In this document: positions 7,648 to 12,747 of the stretch, one piece after another
Layout: each line of letters begins with the position of its first letter
How positions within the stretch are numbered: position 1 is the first letter of the stretch
DNA from: CSP1-4 sp036559965
Lineage (GTDB): Bacteria > Chloroflexota > Limnocylindria > Limnocylindrales > CSP1-4
NCBI GenBank assembly: GCA_036559965.1
Contig: DATBSD010000006.1
Coordinates: 1 to 12,747 of the forward strand
Reading direction: 5' to 3'
Length of the DNA: 12,747 bases
Made by a program: the position numbers and the translations under genes
The notes under the pieces: generated by a model
What the model saw: the letters and a program-made list of their open reading frames with translations, nothing else
Told to the model about the DNA's origin: nothing
Database searches by the model: none

Positions 7648-8154
7648 TCAGTCGTCGTCCTCGTCGTGGCCACCGTCACTACCGTCGTCGTCGTCATCGA
7701 CCTCGTCGTCATCGCCGGCGTGGTCGTCGTCATCGTCGCCGGCGTGGTCGTCGTCATCGGAACCTGGGCCGGAGTTCGAGCTGCCCGAGCCGGAGTTCGA
7801 GCTGCCCGAGCCGGAGTTCGAGCCGGCGACCGAGTCGCTGTCCGAGCCGCCGGAGCCCGACTGCGAAGCGTCGACCGAAGCGCCATCGTCGCCCTCGGGG
7901 CTGGGATCGGGCGAGGCGTCGTCGTCGGGGCTGGGGTCGGGCGAGGCGTCGTCATCGCCATCGCTTGCCTCGGGGCTCTCGGACGGTTCGGCGCTGGCAT
8001 CAGCGTCGGTCGGGTCGGCCGTCTGAGCGGCAGCAGCCGGGTCGTTCGATGAGGGCAGGACGGCGGACGTCGCGAAGGCGGCGCCGACGATCAGGAAGAG
8101 GCTGACCATGGCCACGGCCAGGCCACGGGCGAAGCTTGGTCGGTCGAACGGCAT
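7648..8154 (-). CDS. Membrane-anchored or secreted protein with repeat-built poly-Asp tail
   Basis: A 168-residue protein of no family I recognise. Start ATG 8154 has GAGG 9 nt upstream and gives a typical N-terminus, MPFDRPSFAR, then a hydrophobic segment (11-33, GLAVAMVSLFLIVGAAFATS) that is either a signal anchor or a cleavable signal with AFA/TSA near its end. Everything after is low complexity and presumably outside the membrane. It has a 10-residue repeat DDDASPDPSP twice (67-86), a 7-residue SNSGSGS repeat three times (112-132), DDDDHAGD twice (133-148), and a final acidic run ending in DDD. Residues 131-168 contain 22 Asp and 3 His in 38 positions. A metal-binding, surface-charge or spacer role is possible but unproven. 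Its layout (one membrane segment plus acidic Ser/Pro/Asp tail ending in DDD) echoes the anti-sigma-like protein two genes downstream. Confidence 0.75.
   Translation of the reverse strand: MPFDRPSFARGLAVAMVSLFLIVGAAFATSAVLPSSNDPAAAAQTADPTDADASAEPSESPEASDGDDDASPDPSPDDDASPDPSPEGDDGASVDASQSGSGGSDSDSVAGSNSGSGSSNSGSGSSNSGPGSDDDDHAGDDDDDHAGDDDEVDDDDDGSDGGHDEDDD
7711..7758 (-). repeat. 24-bp tandem repeat, 2 copies, encoding DDDDHAGD
   Basis: Two adjacent 24-bp units (7711-7734 and 7735-7758) differ only at their first plus-strand base. Each encodes DDDDHAGD. The unit is a multiple of three, so copy-number change would keep the frame. Confidence 0.9.
7759..7821 (-). repeat. 21-bp tandem repeat, 3 copies, encoding SNSGSGS
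   Basis: Units 7780-7800 and 7801-7821 are identical 21-mers; 7759-7779 is a diverged third copy encoding SNSGPGS. The array directly abuts the 24-bp repeat and is also in phase with the codons. Confidence 0.9.
7897..7956 (-). repeat. 30-bp tandem repeat, 2 copies, encoding DDDASPDPSP
   Basis: Two nearly identical 30-bp units (7897-7926 and 7927-7956) encode the same ten residues. This is the third in-frame repeat type within one 507-bp gene. Confidence 0.9.
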
Positions 8155-8252
8155 CGCTAGGTTCCTCGTGCGTCGGCGGGCCACCGAGTCACGGCCCGTC
8201 AGCACATCCGAGGCACGATGCCGAGCAAAGGTTTCATGGCACCGGTCCGGTA

Positions 8253-8282
8253 TCGACACACCGGCCGCCGGGCGGCCATGAT
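8253..8282 (+). promoter_or_regulatory. Candidate sigma-70 promoter of the divergent membrane-protein gene
   Basis: TCGACA (8253-8258, five of six -35 bases), an 18-nt spacer, then CATGAT (8277-8282, four of six -10 bases). ATG 8289 follows 6 nt later, so the transcript would be leaderless, consistent with the absence of an SD. The spacer holds the inverted repeat ggccgcc-g-ggcggcc (8263-8277), a possible operator. The rest of the 134-bp divergent gap (8155-8288) shows only the GAGG site at 8164-8167 for the minus-strand gene. Confidence 0.4.
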
Positions 8283-8288
8283 TGAGCC

Positions 8289-9029
8289 ATGGAGACCACG
8301 CCGGCCGATGCGGCTGTCGAGCCGGTGACGGCGTCGGACGACGCATCGCCGCAACACCATGCGGGCGGCGGCGACGCCACGTTCGCCGAGACCGCCCGCG
8401 GGCTGTGGCAGGACGAGCGCGTCGAGATCGTGGCCGCCGTCCTGCTCGCGCTGGCGACGGTGCTCTCGGCCTGGGGCGCCTATCAGGCCACTCGGTGGAG
8501 CGGCGAGCAGGCCGACGCCTACGCGGAGTCGGGCGCCCTGCGTGCCGCCTCGGGACGGCAGGCGTCGATCGCGGCCCGCAACGTGCAGGTCGACGTGAGC
8601 ACCTTCCTCGCCTGGGCCCAAGCCAAGGCGACCGACGACGAGCGGTTGGCGACGTTCGTCGAGACGCGCTTCCGGAACGAGTTCCGCGTGCCCTTCGAGG
8701 CCTGGCTCAACGAGGCCCCGCCGGATGCCGAGGGCCTGCCCTCGGGCACCCCGTTCGAGCGCGCCGACTACCTGCTCGACGCCCAGGTCCAGGCCGACGC
8801 CCTGGCCGCGCAGGCGGACGCCGCGCTCGACGAAGCGCGCTACGACAACCAGATCAGCGACAACTTCGTGCTCACGGCGGTGCTCTTCGCGTCGGTCCTC
8901 TTCTTCGCCGGCACCGCCGCGAAGTTCCGGCCGCAATGGATCCGCTGGCTGATGATCGGCGTGGCCGTCGTCGTCTTCTTCATGGGCATCGTCATCGAGT
9001 TCACGCTGCCCCAGAGCATCGGCTTCTGA
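8289..9029 (+). CDS. Uncharacterised membrane protein with three predicted membrane segments
   Basis: A 246-residue protein. Residues 1-44 are polar, followed by a membrane segment at 45-64 (VEIVAAVLLALATVLSAWGA). Residues 65-190 are a long, mostly helical, charged soluble region (YQATRWSGEQADAYAES..., ERADYLLDAQVQADALAAQADAALDEA) that may form a coiled coil. Two more segments lie at about 193-211 (FVLTAVLFASVLFFAGTAA) and 217-237. The pattern 'WxxYQATRWSGxQA ... DNFVLxxVLFAxxLFFAG' resembles an unnamed family of bacterial membrane proteins I have seen annotated as hypothetical; I cannot name it. The start is ATG 8289, with no SD and a promoter-like sequence just upstream. It is transcribed away from the sigma-factor cluster and ends 1 nt from the convergent M16 gene, leaving no room for a terminator. 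Function unknown. Confidence 0.85.
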   Translation: METTPADAAVEPVTASDDASPQHHAGGGDATFAETARGLWQDERVEIVAAVLLALATVLSAWGAYQATRWSGEQADAYAESGALRAASGRQASIAARNVQVDVSTFLAWAQAKATDDERLATFVETRFRNEFRVPFEAWLNEAPPDAEGLPSGTPFERADYLLDAQVQADALAAQADAALDEARYDNQISDNFVLTAVLFASVLFFAGTAAKFRPQWIRWLMIGVAVVVFFMGIVIEFTLPQSIGF

Positions 9030-9030
9030 C

Positions 9031-10413
9031 CTAGACGACGGCCGGCGCGGGCGCCTCCGCGACGACCTCGATCGGTCCCACCCCGGCCACGTCCAGCTGG
9101 GGCACGACGGCGCTCGCATCGCCGACGATGACGATCGACGCCTCGTCGGGCCGCACGTGCCGGGCGCCGGCGGCCTGGACCTCGTCGGCGGTCAGCGCGG
9201 CGACTGCCGGTCGATAACGATCTAGCTCGTCGTCTGGCAGGTCGTGGACGACGAGGCCGCTGATGGCACCGACGACCTGCGCGGCGACCTCGAAGCGGAG
9301 CGGGAAGACACCGATGAGGAAGTCGCGTGCCTCTGCCAGCTCCTCGCTCGAGATGGGTACGGTCCCGATGCGACGGAGCTCACCGAGCGTGTCGCTGATC
9401 GCGGGTCCGGTGACCTCGGTCTGGACCGCGGTCCGCACGGCGAACGGGCCGGCGGAGCGTCGGAAGTCGAAGCCGGCGCCGATGCCGTAGGTGTAGCCGC
9501 GCTCCTCGCGCAGGAGGCGCTGGAGGCGCGAGTCGAAGAGCCCGCCGAGGATGACGCTCATGACCGCGACGGCGTGGAAGTCGTCGATGCGCCGGGGCAG
9601 ACCGACGTGGCCGATGCGGACCTCCGACTGGGCGGCACCGGGCCGATCGACGAGCACGACGCGGCGCGGCGCGGCCGTGTCCGGGAGCGGCTCCCTGATC
9701 GGCAACGGGCCGTCCGCCTTCCAGGCGCCGAAGGCGGCCCCGACGACAGCCGGCAGGTCGATGTCCGACAGGTCACCGGCCACGACGAGCGTCGCCTGAC
9801 GGGGATCGAGGATGGCGGCGTGGCGGTCGGCCAGTGCGGCGCGATCGAGCCGCGGAACGGTCTCCTCGTCGCCGCCGAGCGGGCGGGCGTAGGGCACATC
9901 TGGCGCGTAGACGGTCGCACTGAAGGCGCGCTCGACCCGCCGCCGCGGCTCGGCGGCCGCCTGGAGCAGGTCGTTCAGCCGTTCCTCCCGCAGCCGGTCG
10001 ACCTCGTGCGCCGGCAGCGCGGGTCGAAGGACCATCTCGGCCATCAGCTCGAGCGCCGGCGCCAGGTGGCGGCGCGGCACTTCGGCCGTCGCGACCAGCG
10101 TCTCCCAGCCGGCGTCGGCGTGGATCTCGGCACCCAGTCGTTCGGCAGCCTCGACGAACGCGACCGCATCGCGGTCTTGCGTGCCCTCGGGTAACGATCG
10201 GGCGAGGAGGGCCGTGACGCCGGCCAGCGCCGCTGGCTCGACGCCCGCGCCGCCCTCGAGGATGAGCTGCGCGGCGAGCAGGGGGCGACCGTCCAGGTGA
10301 GCGCTCACGATGGTCAGGCCGTTGTCGAGCCGGCGGTGTTCGAAGGGCGGGAACTGGTAGGCGCGCGGCTCGCCGGCTCCTGGTCGCTGCGCCAGGTAGG
10401 CCAGGTCCGTCAC
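9031..10413 (-). CDS. M16-family peptidase homologue, non-catalytic partner subunit
   Basis: A 460-residue protein with the two-lobe M16B fold. RRLDNGLTIVSAHLDGRPLLAAQLILEGGAG is the family N-terminus. The catalytic HxxEH is replaced by ALLAR (68-72), so all three zinc/catalytic residues of that motif are gone and it cannot act as a protease alone. The C-terminal lobe keeps REERGYTYGIGAGFDF (302-317), which carries the Arg/Tyr substrate-binding elements of the partner subunit. This matches the inactive subunit of bacterial M16 heterodimers and mitochondrial alpha-MPP-like proteins. GTG 10413 overlaps the stop of the active subunit by 4 nt (GTGA), implying coupled synthesis in equal amounts. 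There is no signal peptide, so it is probably cytoplasmic. Confidence 0.93.
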   Translation of the reverse strand: MTDLAYLAQRPGAGEPRAYQFPPFEHRRLDNGLTIVSAHLDGRPLLAAQLILEGGAGVEPAALAGVTALLARSLPEGTQDRDAVAFVEAAERLGAEIHADAGWETLVATAEVPRRHLAPALELMAEMVLRPALPAHEVDRLREERLNDLLQAAAEPRRRVERAFSATVYAPDVPYARPLGGDEETVPRLDRAALADRHAAILDPRQATLVVAGDLSDIDLPAVVGAAFGAWKADGPLPIREPLPDTAAPRRVVLVDRPGAAQSEVRIGHVGLPRRIDDFHAVAVMSVILGGLFDSRLQRLLREERGYTYGIGAGFDFRRSAGPFAVRTAVQTEVTGPAISDTLGELRRIGTVPISSEELAEARDFLIGVFPLRFEVAAQVVGAISGLVVHDLPDDELDRYRPAVAALTADEVQAAGARHVRPDEASIVIVGDASAVVPQLDVAGVGPIEVVAEAPAPAVV

Positions 10414-11816
10414 GCCACGGCCTCGACGTCATCCGCCGCATCGGCCCCGAGCGCCTCGGCGTCACGCTGATCGCCACCCCTCGGGACGAACGTGACGACG
10501 GCCCGGTTGTCGGCCCGGAAGACGCCCGCGCAGGCAGCCTGGATGGCCGCGGCATCGACGGCCAGGTAGCGCGGCAGCTGCTCGTTGACGAGCTCCGGAC
10601 GGTCGAACAGGGTGGCGTACTGGCTGAGCCGGTCGGCGACCTCCTCGACCCTCCCCAGCGCGGCCAGCTCGCTCGACTCGATGAGCGCGTGGGCTCGCGC
10701 CAGCTCGTCGTCGCTGACCGGCTCGGCGGCCATGCGCTCGAGCTCGGCCATGAACGCCGCCTCAGCCTCGGCCGGATCGACGTCCGGCCGGACCGTCACC
10801 CATCCGGCGCAGACCGAGGCGCCGCTGACCATCGGCAGCGAGAAGAAGGCCACGTCCTGGGCGAGTCGAAGCTCGCGCACGAGGCGCTTGTGCAGGCGGC
10901 TGCCTCGGCCGCCGGCCAGGATCTGGCCGGCGACCTCGAGCGCGTCGAAGGCCGCGCTGCCGAAGGGTGGCGTCCGAAAGCCGACGTGGATGCGCACGAG
11001 GGGCACGGTGTCGGGCACGACCTCCCGCACTTCGGCCCCCAGGTGGTCCGGCAGCGTCGGCGATTCGAAGCGCCTGAGGCCCGGATTGGCCGGGATGCGC
11101 CCGAACCAGCGTTCGACCGAGCCATGCGCCGCGGCCTCGTCGACATCGCCGACGACCGAGATGACGCAGTTGTTCGGCGCGTACCAGTCGCGGAAGAACT
11201 GCTGGACGTCGTCGGGCGACGCGGCGTCGAGGTCGGCCATCGAGCCGATCGGTGTGTGGTGGTACGGGTGCCCGGCCGGGAAGAGCGCCGCGATGAGACG
11301 CTCGTAGAACGATCCGTATGGCCGGTTGTCGTAGCTCTGGCGCTTCTCGTTCTTGACCACCTCGCGCTGGTTGTCGAGGTTCTCCTGGCTGAGCGCCTCG
11401 AGCAGCGTCGCCATCCGGTCCGCCTCCAGCCAGAGACCGATGTCGAGCTGATTCGAAGGCAGCGTCTCGAAGTAGTTGGTGCGATCGAAGTAGGTCGTCG
11501 CGTTGCACACACCGCCCGAGCCCTGGACGATGGCCATGTGCTCGGTCTTGCCGACGTGCGCTGAGCCCTGGAACATGAAGTGCTCGAAGAGGTGCGCGAA
11601 GCCGGTCCGGCCGGGCGGCTCGTGCTTCGACCCGACGTCATACCAGAGGTTGATGGCGACCACGGGCGCCAGACCGTCGGGCGCGACGATGACGCGCAGG
11701 CCGTTGTCCAGGCGACGCTGGCTGAAGCGGATGGTCGGGACGTCCGGATCGGGACCGGGCATGGGCGGATCGGGCTCCTCGGAGGGTGGCAGATCGCGGC
11801 CGATCGTAGCAGCCAT
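10410..11816 (-). CDS. M16-family zinc metallopeptidase, catalytic subunit
   Basis: A 468-residue zinc endopeptidase of the processing-peptidase/pitrilysin type. The inverted zinc motif HLFEH is at 75-79 (H75 and H79 ligands, E78 catalytic base), with the third ligand probably E157 in REVVKNEKRQ, at the usual distance. RRLDNGLRVIVAPDGLAPVVAINLWYDVGSKHE is the family N-terminus. The product probably pairs with the next gene's inactive subunit to degrade peptides or process proteins. Start uncertain: ATG 11816 lacks an SD. ATG 11762 (MPGPDPDVPTIRF, 450 residues) keeps the whole domain and has GAGGAG 12 nt upstream. A TACGAT -10-like box (11808-11803) lies between them and would favour 11762. 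A longer frame upstream crosses the divergent promoter region and is unlikely. Confidence 0.93.
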   Translation of the reverse strand: MAATIGRDLPPSEEPDPPMPGPDPDVPTIRFSQRRLDNGLRVIVAPDGLAPVVAINLWYDVGSKHEPPGRTGFAHLFEHFMFQGSAHVGKTEHMAIVQGSGGVCNATTYFDRTNYFETLPSNQLDIGLWLEADRMATLLEALSQENLDNQREVVKNEKRQSYDNRPYGSFYERLIAALFPAGHPYHHTPIGSMADLDAASPDDVQQFFRDWYAPNNCVISVVGDVDEAAAHGSVERWFGRIPANPGLRRFESPTLPDHLGAEVREVVPDTVPLVRIHVGFRTPPFGSAAFDALEVAGQILAGGRGSRLHKRLVRELRLAQDVAFFSLPMVSGASVCAGWVTVRPDVDPAEAEAAFMAELERMAAEPVSDDELARAHALIESSELAALGRVEEVADRLSQYATLFDRPELVNEQLPRYLAVDAAAIQAACAGVFRADNRAVVTFVPRGGDQRDAEALGADAADDVEAVA

Positions 11817-11968
11817 CGGCTCGCTCGGAAGCGTGACGCGTCGACGTGGTGCGCGGACGCACCGATGCGCTCGCAACCGCAGCTCGTGCCACTTGCCCCA
11901 CGACGCCCACGGGGGCACCATGAGGTCCTGCGCGCCGCGCTCCCCCGACGACCCTGGAGGCACTGTCG
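11817..11968. promoter_or_regulatory. Divergent intergenic region between the M16 operon and the PhoX-like gene
   Basis: These 152 bp must carry promoters for both directions, but no strong -35/-10 pair is visible. The best plus-strand match is TTGCCC with a CACCAT 17 nt later, which is weak. A 6-bp perfect hairpin with a 4-nt loop (ggtgcg-cgga-cgcacc, 11848-11863) and the overlapping palindromes gacgcgtc and cgtcgacg (11835-11846) are candidate operator sites. GGAGG (11956-11960) is the ribosome binding site of the plus-strand gene, 8 nt before its ATG. Confidence 0.4.
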
Positions 11969-12747
11969 ATGCAGCCGATCCTGCCACGCCGCATGACTGC
12001 GGTCCTGCTCGCCGCGACCCTCGCCGTGACCCTCGTCGGGCCAGCCATCGGTGCGTCGCCCAACGCCGGATTCCAGACTTCGCGGGCACCCATGCTCGAT
12101 CCGGTCGCCGCCGGCGCGAGCGTCAAGCCGCTCATCAGCGTCGGCGATATGGTCGGCGACTACCGCTTCGAATCGCTCCCCGACGGGTTGGCCATCTGGC
12201 AACGCGACCGCCAACGCATCGACCTGTACGTCAACCATGAGACGTCCAAAGTGGCCTTCAGTGGCTTCGCCGACTACCGCAACAGCGAGGTCAGCCACCT
12301 CGTCCTCAAGCGCGGGGCAGGCAAGATCCTGTCGGGCGAGCTGGTCGTGCCAAGCCGTGCCGGCTATCAGCGCTTCTGCTCGAACTTCATCGCCGGTCCC
12401 GAGGCCGGCTTCGAGCGGCCGCTGCTGCTGACCAACGAGGAGGCGACCGACTTCGTCCTCCGCCAGGAGGCTTCCTGGCCGGCGCCGACGACCGAGCCGC
12501 CGGCCGAGCAGGCAGGGATGGTCGTGGCCGTCGATCTGATGTCTGGCGCCTACCGCTCGATCCGCGGCATGGGTCGCCACAACCACGAGAACGCTGTGGC
12601 CCTGCCCGGCTACGACCAGGCGGTGGTCCTCTCGGGCGACGACACGTTCAACGCCCCGAGCTCGCAGCTCTATATGTACCTGGCACCCGACGGCAACGCC
12701 GTCTGGAACGACACCGGTCATCTCTTCGCATTCGTGCCAACGGACGC
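11969..12747 (+). CDS. Secreted PhoX/DUF839-like protein (N-terminal part, cut by the right edge)
   Basis: 259 codons are visible and the frame is still open. The N-terminus is a clear signal peptide: MQPILPRR, the hydrophobic core AVLLAATLAVTLVG, then AIGA as probable cleavage site near residue 29. Three motifs recall the DUF839 family that includes the PhoX alkaline phosphatases: LYVNHE (86-91), LLLTNEE (152-158) and MGRHNHENAVALPGYDQAVV with SGDD right after (201-225). The last resembles the family's 'GR..HE....VV..GDD' signature. PhoX enzymes are six-bladed propellers using Ca and Fe, but the full metal-ligand set cannot be checked because the C-terminus is missing. So phosphatase activity is not established; other DUF839 proteins have no known function. 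Start ATG 11969 has GGAGG 8 nt upstream. Transcribed alone, divergent from the M16 operon. Confidence 0.7.
   Translation, partial: MQPILPRRMTAVLLAATLAVTLVGPAIGASPNAGFQTSRAPMLDPVAAGASVKPLISVGDMVGDYRFESLPDGLAIWQRDRQRIDLYVNHETSKVAFSGFADYRNSEVSHLVLKRGAGKILSGELVVPSRAGYQRFCSNFIAGPEAGFERPLLLTNEEATDFVLRQEASWPAPTTEPPAEQAGMVVAVDLMSGAYRSIRGMGRHNHENAVALPGYDQAVVLSGDDTFNAPSSQLYMYLAPDGNAVWNDTGHLFAFVPTD

Noticed and set aside
6959..8026. A 355-residue plus-strand frame opposite the sigma and acidic-protein genes, with Ser- and Glu-rich repeats
   Set aside because: It is a complement of the tandem repeats and of a clear ECF sigma gene; it matches no family.
8195..8245. TGAAACCTTT followed by CGTG on the minus strand upstream of the poly-Asp gene, considered as an ECF autoregulatory promoter
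   Set aside because: The spacing of about 13 nt between GAAAC and CGT is too short for known ECF promoters, and one instance gives no statistical support.
9026..9034. Possible shared terminator between the convergent genes at 8289-9029 and 9031-10413
   Set aside because: The stops are 1 nt apart and I see no clear hairpin with a T-run on either strand there.
8199..10194. Frames of 306 residues (minus, 8199-9119) and 316 residues (plus, 9244-10194)
   Set aside because: These are opposite-strand shadows of the membrane-protein gene and the M16 partner gene.

Overview
This is a very GC-rich, gene-dense window of 12.7 kb with nine genes, one cut by each edge. Several starts are GTG and some genes look leaderless. 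The gene content (Lhr helicase, AcuC, ECF sigma with anti-sigma, paired M16 peptidases, DUF839/PhoX-like protein) and codon style suggest a high-GC free-living bacterium. A Chloroflexota lineage of the Limnocylindria type, or an actinobacterium, would fit. No ribosomal or other marker gene is present, so this placement is inference.

Block 1 (1-8154, all minus strand). In transcription order: a small membrane-anchored protein with an extremely Asp-rich tail (8154-7648), an ECF sigma factor (7594-7052), its single-pass anti-sigma-like partner (7055-6339, 4-nt overlap), a short degenerate PfkB-type protein (6293-5691), an AcuC-type deacetylase (5694-4528, apparently starting at CTG with a 4-nt overlap) and the large helicase Lhr (4485 to beyond the left edge). 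The tight spacing suggests read-through, but lhr appears to have its own promoter. A perfect GAAC-N4-GTTC palindrome, the Gram-positive-type LexA/SOS box, sits where the -35 should be. A TATACT -10 follows 17 nt later, 8 nt before the GTG start. This would place a DNA-repair helicase under SOS control as a leaderless transcript.

Block 2 (8289-9029, plus strand). A divergent membrane protein of unknown function, with three predicted membrane segments and a plausible leaderless promoter.

Block 3 (9031-11816, minus strand). A two-gene M16 zinc-peptidase operon. The upstream gene has the intact HxxEH site and the downstream one has lost it, the usual catalytic plus non-catalytic pair. It ends 1 nt from the convergent gene of block 2.

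Block 4 (11969 to beyond the right edge, plus strand). The N-terminal part of a secreted PhoX/DUF839-like protein with a signal peptide and a strong ribosome binding site, divergent from the M16 operon.

The points most worth a second look are the SOS-type promoter of lhr, the CTG start of acuC, the PfkB protein that has lost its catalytic Asp, and the sigma/anti-sigma pair next to a repeat-built poly-Asp surface protein. I see no rRNA, tRNA, CRISPR array, insertion sequence or prophage gene.
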